DNA from: Clostridia bacterium
GTDB lineage: Bacteria > Bacillota_A > Clostridia > Oscillospirales > CAG-272
DNA length: 7,718 nucleotides
Direction of reading: 5' to 3'
Assembly (NCBI GenBank): GCA_017457545.1
Contig: JAFTHF010000034.1
Location: 1-7,718 of the forward strand
This document shows positions 1 through 6,347 of this stretch, piece by piece. Position 1 is the stretch's first letter. The number at the start of each line of letters is the position of its first letter. Position numbers and translations under genes: made by a program. Under the pieces are notes generated by a model. It was not told the origin of the DNA and did not search any database. It worked only from the letters and a program-made list of their open reading frames with translations.

Positions 1-363
1 GCTCTTACAGAGGCTGAGGCTTACAACGGTCCTTCAATCGTTATCGGCTATGCACCTTGTGAAATGCACGGTATTAAGGGCACAATGCAGAACTGCCAGC
101 TCGAAATGAAGAGAGCAGTTGAAGCAGGCTACTGGCAGATGTTCAGATACAATCCTGCACTCAAGGCAGAGGGCAAGAATCCCTTCTCACTTGACTCCAA
201 GGAGCCCACAGGTTCTTACATTGACTTTATCAAGAGTGAAAACCGTTACAGCCGTCTCGCTGCATCCAACCCCGAGCGTGCTAATGAGCTCTTTGAAAAG
301 GCTGAGGCTACTGCTAAGGCTAAGTACGAAAGACTTACAAGATTTACTGAGCTTTACAAGTAA
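1..363 (+). CDS. nifJ: Pyruvate:ferredoxin oxidoreductase, C-terminal 120 residues (partial, 5' end outside window)
   Basis: Frame 1 is open from the first base to TAA at 361-363, so this is the end of a gene that begins upstream. The family oxidises pyruvate with CoA to acetyl-CoA and CO2, passing electrons to ferredoxin through TPP and three [4Fe-4S] clusters in the cytoplasm. The visible part belongs to the TPP-binding C-terminal domain. It shows G-P-S-I-V-I-G-Y-A-P-C followed by H-G-I-K, where the cysteine (codon 58-60) matches the conserved distal cysteine ligand of the proximal cluster in characterised PFORs. It continues with A-G-Y-W, R-Y-N-P, G-K-N-P-F and L-D-S-K-E-P, all family hallmarks. 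The protein stops soon after R-Y-x-x-L-x-x-F, with no long extra C-terminal domain. The next gene has its own promoter, and a terminator follows this one. Identity is secure; whether the gene is called nifJ, por or pfo is a naming choice. Confidence 0.95.
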   Translation, partial: ALTEAEAYNGPSIVIGYAPCEMHGIKGTMQNCQLEMKRAVEAGYWQMFRYNPALKAEGKNPFSLDSKEPTGSYIDFIKSENRYSRLAASNPERANELFEKAEATAKAKYERLTRFTELYK

Positions 364-380
364 TTTATTCTTACTAAATA

Positions 381-409
381 AAAAGGCGACTCGCAAGAGT
401 CGTCTTTTT
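381..409 (+). terminator. Rho-independent terminator of the PFOR gene
   Basis: A 12-bp stem (381-392 with 397-408, one G-T pair) closes a GCAA tetraloop. The A-run on the left arm pairs with a T-run on the right arm, giving the usual A-stem-T layout, and more T-rich sequence follows. It starts 17 bases after the PFOR stop codon. Confidence 0.9.
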
Positions 410-424
410 GTTTATTTCTAAATA

Positions 425-453
425 TTGACTTTAAAAATCATATATGATAGAAT
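425..453 (+). promoter_or_regulatory. Predicted sigma-A promoter of the ABC exporter-U32-uppP cluster
   Basis: TTGACT at 425-430 (-35) and TAGAAT at 448-453 (-10) are 17 bases apart. A TGA immediately before the -10 gives an extended -10 (TGN). Transcription would start near 460, leaving about 27 bases of leader before the ATG at 487, with AGGAGG at 476-481 as ribosome binding site. An overlapping TATAAT at 453-458 fits the consensus better on its own but lies 22 bases from the -35, so I prefer the first pairing. Confidence 0.65.
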
Positions 454-486
454 ATAATAAATAAGTATGTTTTGTAGGAGGCTACA

Positions 487-1200
487 ATGATTGATATCAG
501 AAATTTAACAAAAACTTATGGCGAAAAGAAGGCAGTTGACAACCTTACTCTTCATATCGGAGCAGGGGAGATGTATGCCTTTATCGGTCACAACGGTGCC
601 GGTAAGACTACTACAATAAAGTCAATCTGTGGACTTCTTAATTTTGACAGCGGAGAGATTTTTGTGGACGGAGTGTCCATAAAGGATAATCCCATTGAAT
701 GTAAAAAGAAGATTGCATATCTTCCCGATAACCCTGACCTTTACGATTTTATGTCAGGCATTAAGTATCTTAACTTTATTGCTAACGTTTTTGGCGTAAG
801 CAAGGAGGACAGATTTGAGAGAATTAAAAAATACGGAGATATGTTTGAGATTACAAAGGATTTGGCACAGCCTATTTCCTCATATTCCCACGGTATGAAG
901 CAGAAGCTTGCAATTATTTCTGCCCTTATTCACAATCCCAAGGTGCTTATTATGGATGAGCCCTTTGTAGGACTTGACCCAAAGGCCACATTCTTACTTA
1001 AAGAAGAAATGAAGCAGATTTGCGATAACGGTGGCGCAATCTTCTTCTCAACACACGTTCTTGATGTGGCAGAGAAGATATGCGATAAGATTGCTATTAT
1101 CAAGGGTGGTAAGCTTATCCGTTCCGGCTCTATGGAGGAAATCAAGGGTGATGAATCGCTTGAGAGTGTAGTCCTTGAATTGGAGGATACTAATGTTTAA
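487..1200 (+). CDS. ABC-2 type exporter ATP-binding subunit (CcmA/EcsA-like)
   Basis: This 237-residue nucleotide-binding subunit powers the permease encoded next. Visible motifs are Walker A G-H-N-G-A-G-K-T-T (34-42), the ABC signature as S-H-G-M-K-Q-K (134-140), Walker B V-L-I-M-D-E-P (153-159) with catalytic Glu158, a D-loop G-L-D-P just after, and the H-loop S-T-H (188-190). The Q-loop position in L-P-D-N-P reads Asp81 instead of Gln, a drift also seen in EcsA-like members. Length and motif style match the COG1131 group, which includes BcrA, EcsA and many lantibiotic or antibiotic exporters. The start is fixed by AGGAGG at 476-481, five bases before the ATG. The last eight bases overlap the permease gene, so the two are probably translationally coupled. 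The ATPase role is near certain; the transported substrate is unknown. Confidence 0.92.
   Translation: MIDIRNLTKTYGEKKAVDNLTLHIGAGEMYAFIGHNGAGKTTTIKSICGLLNFDSGEIFVDGVSIKDNPIECKKKIAYLPDNPDLYDFMSGIKYLNFIANVFGVSKEDRFERIKKYGDMFEITKDLAQPISSYSHGMKQKLAIISALIHNPKVLIMDEPFVGLDPKATFLLKEEMKQICDNGGAIFFSTHVLDVAEKICDKIAIIKGGKLIRSGSMEEIKGDESLESVVLELEDTNV
1182..1195 (+). promoter_or_regulatory. Ribosome binding site and start codon of the permease, inside the ATPase gene
   Basis: GGAGG at 1182-1186 lies six bases before ATG at 1193-1195, and the ATPase stop (TAA) is at 1198-1200. This sets the permease start at 1193. The alternative in-frame TTG at 1175 would add six residues but has no Shine-Dalgarno sequence at proper spacing. 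The arrangement favours coupled translation of the two subunits. Confidence 0.85.
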
Positions 1201-2788
1201 GCTTCTTTTAAAGACTCGCTTTGATATGTTCTTTGCCTCCATGACAGAGAACAAGAAAAACAAAAGAAGCAATTCAAAAGCAGGTAAGATAGCCCTTATT
1301 TGTCTTTTTGCTTTTCTTCTTGTTTATATGGCAGGTGCTATGTTTATGCTCTTTATGGGACTGTCCTCTGCGGTGGCAGGTACAGACCAGATTTTTGCAC
1401 CCTTTGCCCTTGCAATTCTTATTTCCTTGGGTCTTTGTATGGTAGGCAGTATTTTCCCCACCAAAACACAGATTTTCGATTCCAAGGATAATGAGCTGCT
1501 GCTTTCAATGCCTATTGAGCCAAAATACATCTTTACATCAAGACTTGTTTTCTTGCTTATAATCAATCTTGGCTTGGAATCCCTTATTATGATTCCTGCA
1601 ATGGTAGGCTACGGCGTATTTATCGGCTTTACATTTCTTGGCTTTGTATTCTCACTTTTAGTGTATCTGTTGCTTCCGTTTTTAACCCTGGCAATAGCGT
1701 CACTTATTGCATGGATAATCTCTCTTGTGGCATCTAAGCTTAAGAATAAAACTCTTGTTACGGTTATTATGTTTATTCTTTTCTTCGGTGTTTATATGGT
1801 AGCTATGTACTCACTTGGATTTTCCGCAGGATCAGGCGAAATCGAAGAAATAGATATGTCAGGCTTCTTAAATGCTCCAATTATCGGTTGGGGCGCAAGA
1901 GCAATGGCGTACGGCGATGCGCTTTACCTTTTATTCTTCGTTCTCAGCTGTGCGATTCCCGCACTTTTAGCCTATTATTTACTCAACAGAAGCTTTGTAA
2001 AAATCCTTACAACCAAGCGTGGAATTGCAAAGGTTGTTTATAAGGAAAAGGCGGAAAAGGCCGAGGGAGTGTTTAAAACTCTTGTAAAAAAGGAGCTTAA
2101 TCGCTTCTTTACATCGTCAGCCTATATCCTTAACAGCGGTATGGGTGTTATTATGAGCGTTCTATTTACTGTCCTTATTGCTTTGGTAGGTGCCGACCTA
2201 GTTGCTGAGCTTACCTCAGTTGACCCTATAGTAGCTAAAATGGTGCCTGTTATCGCCTATGCGATAGTAGTATTCGGCTCATCTATGAATATGATATCAG
2301 CACCGTCAATTTCTCTTGAGGATAAGAATCTTTGGATTCTTCAATCCTTGCCCGTAAATCCTGCAAGCGTGCTGCTTGCAAAGGTAACTACTCATATGAT
2401 AATACGTGCGCCCTCCACCGTAATTTGCTCAGTAATTCTCGGCATAGCTCTTAAGCTTTCGGTTGTGAATACAATTTTGCTTATTATCGGTACAGCATCC
2501 TTTGTAGCCTTTACTGCGTATTTCGGTATGCTTCTTGGCTTACATTTCCCAAAATTCGATTGGCAGAACGAAAACATAGCGGTAAAGCAGGGCTTTGCAG
2601 TATTCGGTGCTATGTTTGGAGGTATGCTTTGGTCCATGATAGTAATTGGCATTACCTTTGCGCTTTCCATTATCAACTTTATCCTTGGCGCACTTATAAC
2701 AACAGTAATAAACGCAGTAATTTGCTACATTATCCACAGACACCTTAACCGTGGCGGTGTCAAGAAATTTATGACTCTTAAGCAGTAA
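1193..2788 (+). CDS. ABC-2 type exporter permease, large two-half form
   Basis: This 531-residue integral membrane protein is the partner of the ATPase upstream. After a basic N-terminal tail rich in Lys and Asn (to about residue 32) I count roughly 12 hydrophobic segments. About six lie in residues 33-280, then comes a charged cytoplasmic stretch (about 280-310, Lys/Glu-rich), then six more to near residue 520. A short motif recurs in both halves: K-x-x-x-L-L-L-S-M-P-I-E-P (98-110) and K-N-L-W-I-L-Q-S-L-P-V-N-P (378-390). Each copy follows the second membrane segment of its half, where ABC-2 permeases contact the ATPase. So the protein looks like two fused ABC-2 permease halves, able to form a whole channel in one chain. 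It is twice the length of BcrB-type permeases and resembles the broad 'putative ABC exporter' families of clostridia. The substrate is unknown. Confidence 0.85.
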   Translation: MFKLLLKTRFDMFFASMTENKKNKRSNSKAGKIALICLFAFLLVYMAGAMFMLFMGLSSAVAGTDQIFAPFALAILISLGLCMVGSIFPTKTQIFDSKDNELLLSMPIEPKYIFTSRLVFLLIINLGLESLIMIPAMVGYGVFIGFTFLGFVFSLLVYLLLPFLTLAIASLIAWIISLVASKLKNKTLVTVIMFILFFGVYMVAMYSLGFSAGSGEIEEIDMSGFLNAPIIGWGARAMAYGDALYLLFFVLSCAIPALLAYYLLNRSFVKILTTKRGIAKVVYKEKAEKAEGVFKTLVKKELNRFFTSSAYILNSGMGVIMSVLFTVLIALVGADLVAELTSVDPIVAKMVPVIAYAIVVFGSSMNMISAPSISLEDKNLWILQSLPVNPASVLLAKVTTHMIIRAPSTVICSVILGIALKLSVVNTILLIIGTASFVAFTAYFGMLLGLHFPKFDWQNENIAVKQGFAVFGAMFGGMLWSMIVIGITFALSIINFILGALITTVINAVICYIIHRHLNRGGVKKFMTLKQ

Positions 2789-2800
2789 GAAAGGTGAAAA

Positions 2801-4039
2801 ATGAAGGAATTACTTTGTCCTGCAGGCAACTTTGAGAAAATGAAGTCTGCTATTTTATACGGCGCTGACGCAGTATACCTTGCATCTGATATGTTTGGTA
2901 TGCGTGCCGCTGCCGACAATTTTACTCTTGATGAGCTTTCTGAGGCGGTAGTATATGCCCATGAAAGAAATGTGCGAGTTTATGTTACAGTAAACACCAT
3001 GCCTCATACAAAAGAGTATGAAATTTTGCCTACGTATCTGAAAAAGCTTGACAAAATCGGTGTAGATGCCCTTATAATTTCCGACCTTGGTGTGTTTACT
3101 CTTGCAAGAGAGCTTATACCCAATATGGAAATTCACATATCTACTCAGGCAAGTATAGTTTCTGCAGCTGCTGCTACAGCCTGGCACAAAATGGGTGCTA
3201 AGCGTGTAGTTCTTGCAAGAGAGCTTTCACTTGATGAGATAAACGAAATTCGCAGAAATACCCCACCCACTCTTGAAATAGAATGCTTTATTCACGGTTC
3301 TATGTGTATTTCATACAGTGGCAGATGTCTTCTTTCAAACTATTATACAGGCAGAGATGCAAACCGTGGCGCCTGCGCGCAGCCATGCAGATGGAATTAT
3401 AATAATGCTTGTCCCATTGAATTTGCAGAGGAGAAGCGTCCTGAGGACGTTTTGTCCCTTGAGGAATACAAGGAGGGCTCATACGTAATGTCCTCTAAGG
3501 ATATGTGTATGATAGAGCATATTCCTGCCCTTATGGAAAGTGGAATTGACAGCTTTAAGATTGAGGGCAGAATGAAGAGTGCATACTACACATCAATCTG
3601 TGCCAACACCTACCGTATGGCAATAGACGAATATCTTAAGAACCCACAGGAATATAAATACAACGAAAATTGGCTTCGTGAGCTTGAAAGCGTAAGTCAC
3701 AGAGAATATGCCACAGGCTTCTTCTTTGATGACCCTATGAAAAATCCTCAGGTAGTAAGCAGCGCAGGCTATTTACGTGAAAAAGCCTACCTCTGTGTCG
3801 CTAAAAGCGAAAAGGATGAGGAGGGCTATGCCTGGTTTATGCAGAAAAACAAGGTTTGTGAGGGCGAGTATGTAGAGCTTATAAGCCCCGGTAAATGCGG
3901 ACGTGGCTTTGTAGCAGAGGATTTCTATAACGAAAAGGGTGAAAAAATCCCGTCAGCGCCTCACCCCTATATGCTGTTTAAAATGAAGGTACCCTTTGAG
4001 GTTAAGGCCGGAGATATACTTCGCTCCGGAGAGAGGTAA
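2801..4039 (+). CDS. Peptidase U32-family protein, probable RNA hydroxylation enzyme (TrhP/YegQ/YrrO-like)
   Basis: At 412 residues it has the usual length of YegQ/YrrO members. It opens with the family's E-L-L-C-P-A-G-N and Y-G-A-D-A-V-Y-L (a TIM-barrel-like start). The U32 signature is present at about 161-176: E-C-F-I-H-G-S-M-C, then Y-S-G-R-C. Cysteines 169, 176, 192 and 196 form the spaced set thought to hold an iron-sulfur cluster, and R-G-A-C-x-Q-P-C-R-W is typical. A C-terminal domain follows from about residue 330. Although named a peptidase family, its studied bacterial members act in prephenate-dependent RNA hydroxylation: TrhP for 5-hydroxyuridine at tRNA wobble position 34, RlhA for 23S rRNA. 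Length and the C-terminal domain favour the TrhP side; this is inference. The start ATG follows GAAAGGTG (2789-2796), 12 bases after the permease stop, so it belongs to the same transcript. Confidence 0.88.
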   Translation: MKELLCPAGNFEKMKSAILYGADAVYLASDMFGMRAAADNFTLDELSEAVVYAHERNVRVYVTVNTMPHTKEYEILPTYLKKLDKIGVDALIISDLGVFTLARELIPNMEIHISTQASIVSAAAATAWHKMGAKRVVLARELSLDEINEIRRNTPPTLEIECFIHGSMCISYSGRCLLSNYYTGRDANRGACAQPCRWNYNNACPIEFAEEKRPEDVLSLEEYKEGSYVMSSKDMCMIEHIPALMESGIDSFKIEGRMKSAYYTSICANTYRMAIDEYLKNPQEYKYNENWLRELESVSHREYATGFFFDDPMKNPQVVSSAGYLREKAYLCVAKSEKDEEGYAWFMQKNKVCEGEYVELISPGKCGRGFVAEDFYNEKGEKIPSAPHPYMLFKMKVPFEVKAGDILRSGER

Positions 4040-4041
4040 TT

Positions 4042-4890
4042 ATGGAAACTTTTATTGAAATTTTAAAGGCGATTTTTATTGGAATCGTACAGGGAATTAC
4101 AGAATGGCTTCCTGTGTCCAGTACAGGACATATGATTCTTGTAAACGAGTTTATAAAGCTTGATGTAAGTGAAGCCTTCTTTGAGCTTTTTGAGGTGGTT
4201 ATTCAGTTTGGCTCAATTTTAGCTGTTCTTATTCTTTTCTTCGATAAGCTTAATCCCTTTTCAAGAAAAAAGGATGCGGAAATGAAGAAAAAGACATGGA
4301 CACTCTGGTTCAGAGTAATTATTGCAGTTCTTCCCGCAGCTATAATCGGTCTTTTGCTTGACGATTGGTTCCAGGAAAAGTTTTATAACTATGTATCTGT
4401 TGCAGTTGCCCTTGTATTCTACGGTATCCTCTTTATCATTATTGAAAGACGTAACAAGAACAGAGAAATGAAATGCAACGATGTTTACGATATTGATGCT
4501 GTGACAGCCCTTGAAATCGGCTGCTTCCAGGTTTTATCCATAATCCCCGGCACATCACGCTCAGGCTCTACAATTCTCGGTGCGTCAATGGTTGGAGTAT
4601 CAAGAAGTGCAGCTGCAGAGTTTTCATTCTTCCTTGCAGTACCTGTAATGCTTGGCGCATCGCTTTACAAAACACTTAAGTATATTGTAAAGGTTGGCGT
4701 TGCCCTTACCTCAACTGAGATAATCGTTCTTATCGTAGGCACTCTTACAGCCTTTATTGTGTCCCTTGTGGTAATCAAGTTCTTAATGAGCTTTGTAAGA
4801 AAGCACAGCTTTGAGTCCTTTGGCTGGTACCGTATAGTGCTTGGTGTTCTTGTTTTGGGCTATAATTTAATTAAAATTATAGTTTCATAA
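4042..4890 (+). CDS. uppP: Undecaprenyl-diphosphatase UppP (BacA)
   Basis: This integral membrane enzyme removes one phosphate from undecaprenyl diphosphate, regenerating the C55 lipid carrier for peptidoglycan and other wall polymers. High activity gives bacitracin tolerance. It has 282 residues, the usual size. The first signature is Q-G-I-T-E-W-L-P-V-S-S-T-G-H (17-30), matching the (E/Q)xxxE motif with Gln17, Glu21, Ser27 and His30. The second is P-G-T-S-R-S-G (169-175), with the catalytic Arg173. About eight hydrophobic segments and a lysine-rich cytoplasmic loop (residues about 76-90) are visible. The gene starts two bases after the U32 stop, and its ribosome binding site (GGAGAGAGG, 4028-4036) lies inside the end of the U32 gene, so expression is tied to the exporter cluster. 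I see no strong terminator after it. Confidence 0.96.
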   Translation: METFIEILKAIFIGIVQGITEWLPVSSTGHMILVNEFIKLDVSEAFFELFEVVIQFGSILAVLILFFDKLNPFSRKKDAEMKKKTWTLWFRVIIAVLPAAIIGLLLDDWFQEKFYNYVSVAVALVFYGILFIIIERRNKNREMKCNDVYDIDAVTALEIGCFQVLSIIPGTSRSGSTILGASMVGVSRSAAAEFSFFLAVPVMLGASLYKTLKYIVKVGVALTSTEIIVLIVGTLTAFIVSLVVIKFLMSFVRKHSFESFGWYRIVLGVLVLGYNLIKIIVS

Positions 4891-4910
4891 AAAAATTTAC
4901 ACAAAAACAG

Positions 4911-4939
4911 TTGAATAAGACATAAAAGTGTGTTATATT
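4911..4939 (+). promoter_or_regulatory. Predicted sigma-A promoter of pgk-tpiA
   Basis: TTGAAT at 4911-4916 (-35), a 17-base spacer and TATATT at 4934-4939 (-10), with TGT directly before the -10 as an extended -10. The start would fall near 4946, giving a leader of about 30 bases. GGGAG at 4963-4967 serves the ATG at 4977. A direct repeat AGTGTG (4927-4932 and 4942-4947) brackets the -10. Confidence 0.7.
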
Positions 4940-4976
4940 ATAGTGTGGAAAAAATAAAAAATGGGAGATATAAATT

Positions 4977-6278
4977 ATGACTTACAACAAGAAAACAATT
5001 GAAGATGTTAATGTTGCCGGCAAGAGAGTTCTTGTAAGATGCGACTTTAACGTTCCCCTCAAGGATGGCGTTATCACAAGTGATAAGAGAATCATCGGTG
5101 CGCTTCCTACAATCAAGTATCTTCTTGACAACGGCGCTAAGGTTATCCTTTGCTCCCATATGGGTAAGCCCCACAGCATCTTTACAGAGGGCTTTGGTCT
5201 TACAAAGAAGGAAAAGAAGAAGGTTGAAGAGCTTCCTGTAGAACAGCAGGCAGCAGCTAAGGCAGAGTATCTTGCTAAGGCACTTAAGGATGATAAGAAG
5301 AAGCTTACACTTAAGCCCGTTGCTGACAGACTTAACGAGCTCCTTGATGGCAAGGTTACATTTGCTGAGGATATCGTAGGCGCTGATGCTAAGGCTAAGG
5401 TTGCAGCTCTTAAGGAAGGCGAGGCAGTTCTTCTTGAGAACGTTCGCTTTGACGCTAGAGAAACAAAGAACAATCCTGAGTTCGCTAAGGAGCTTTCCGA
5501 GTACTGCGACATTTATGTAAATGACGCATTCGGTACAGCACACCGTGCACATGCTACAACAGCAGGCGTTGCAGACTACCGTCCTGCAGTATGCGGTTAC
5601 CTCATTCAGAAGGAAATCGGCATTATGGGTAAGGCTCTTGCAGATCCTGCACGTCCCTTCGTTGCTATTCTTGGCGGTGCTAAGGTTTCCGATAAGATCG
5701 GCGTAATTGAAAACCTTATCGAAAAGGTTGATACACTTATCATCGGTGGCGGTATGGCTTATACATTCTTCAAGTCCATGGGCTACAACGTTGGTACATC
5801 TCTCTGCGAGGATGATAAGGTTGAGCTTGCTAAGGAAATGATGGAAAAGGCAGCTGCTAAGGGCGTTAAGTTCCTTCTCCCTGTTGATAATAAGCTTGGT
5901 AAGGAATATGATGAAAATACAGAATCCATGTACTGCGACTCCAGCGCATTCCCTGAAGGCTGGATGGGTCTTGATATCGGTCCTAAGACACAGGCTCTCT
6001 TTGCAGAGGCTATCAAGGGCGCAGGCACAGTAGTATGGAACGGTCCTATGGGCGTTTCCGAATGGAAGAGCTTCGCTTCAGGTACAGAGGCAGTTGCTGA
6101 GGCAGTTGCTGAAAGCGGCGCAATCTCCATTATCGGTGGTGGTGACTCTGCTGCAGCAGTTGAAAAGCTTGGCTATGCTGACAGAATGACTCACATCTCC
6201 ACAGGTGGCGGTGCATCTCTCGAATTCCTTGAGGGTAAGGAGCTTCCCGGTATTGCTTGCCTTATGGACAAGGAATAA
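4977..6278 (+). CDS. pgk: Phosphoglycerate kinase with an extra charged segment
   Basis: This cytoplasmic glycolytic enzyme converts 1,3-bisphosphoglycerate + ADP to 3-phosphoglycerate + ATP. Motifs: R-C-D-F-N-V-P-L (21-28), Arg38, S-H-M-G-K-P (60-65), [33 protein letters not shown] (354-359) and the nucleotide-phosphate loop [10 protein letters not shown] (387-396). At 433 residues it is some 35-40 longer than the usual bacterial enzyme of about 395. The excess sits between Pro65 and the L-T-L-K-P-V-A helix (residues about 66-109): a Lys/Glu/Ala-rich, probably helical stretch in place of a short loop. The arginine usual in S-H-L-G-R-P is Lys64 here. Codon use is strongly biased, with AAG for nearly all lysines, as expected for a highly expressed gene. 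It leads a two-gene unit with tpiA; gapA is not next to it in this window. Confidence 0.97.
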   Translation: MTYNKKTIEDVNVAGKRVLVRCDFNVPLKDGVITSDKRIIGALPTIKYLLDNGAKVILCSHMGKPHSIFTEGFGLTKKEKKKVEELPVEQQAAAKAEYLAKALKDDKKKLTLKPVADRLNELLDGKVTFAEDIVGADAKAKVAALKEGEAVLLENVRFDARETKNNPEFAKELSEYCDIYVNDAFGTAHRAHATTAGVADYRPAVCGYLIQKEIGIMGKALADPARPFVAILGGAKVSDKIGVIENLIEKVDTLIIGGGMAYTFFKSMGYNVGTSLCEDDKVELAKEMMEKAAAKGVKFLLPVDNKLGKEYDENTESMYCDSSAFPEGWMGLDIGPKTQALFAEAIKGAGTVVWNGPMGVSEWKSFASGTEAVAEAVAESGAISIIGGGDSAAAVEKLGYADRMTHISTGGGASLEFLEGKELPGIACLMDKE

Positions 6279-6284
6279 TTTTAA

Positions 6285-6329
6285 AGTAAACTATTTGCGA
6301 TTGCGATAATCTCGCAATCGCAATTTACT
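6285..6329 (+). promoter_or_regulatory. Strong intergenic hairpin between pgk and tpiA
   Basis: A perfect 12-bp stem (6295-6306 with 6312-6323) closes a five-base loop (6307-6311). The left arm is the hexamer TTGCGA twice. Below it a second 6-bp stem, AGTAAA (6285-6290) with TTTACT (6324-6329), stacks after a four-base bulge (6291-6294). No T-run follows: the right flank goes straight to AAGGAG (6335-6340), the tpiA ribosome binding site. It is therefore more likely an RNA processing, stabilising or partial-attenuation element between two co-transcribed genes than a full terminator. The structure is seen directly; its function is inferred. Confidence 0.75.
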
Positions 6330-6347
6330 AAGAAAAGGAGAATTATT

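Noticed and set aside
119..421. A 100-codon frame overlapping the PFOR gene and its terminator
   Set aside because: It lies out of frame with an unmistakable PFOR reading frame, is Ser/Leu/Arg-rich, and runs through the terminator hairpin.
1175..1192. TTG at 1175 as the permease start, giving 537 residues
   Set aside because: ATG at 1193 has GGAGG at ideal spacing and the typical overlap with the ATPase stop, while the TTG has no ribosome binding site.
4860..4882. Inverted repeat at the end of uppP considered as a terminator
   Set aside because: The stem has a single G-C pair, overlaps the last codons of uppP and is followed by only three Ts before an A-rich stretch. It is too weak to call.
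4938..5552. A 204-codon open frame antisense to pgk, plus a second long antisense frame at 4982-5512
   Set aside because: Both are by-products of codon bias. AAG and CTT, the favoured Lys and Leu codons of pgk, are reverse complements, and the antisense strand rarely meets a stop. The translations are Leu/Ser/Cys/Lys-rich with no family features, and no ribosome binding site fits.
6087..6110. A perfect 12-bp tandem repeat (GAGGCAGTTGCT twice) in pgk
   Set aside because: It encodes E-A-V-A-E-A-V-A in a helix that is Ala/Glu-rich in all Pgk proteins. The local length matches the family, so it reflects biased codons in a repetitive helix rather than a recent duplication.
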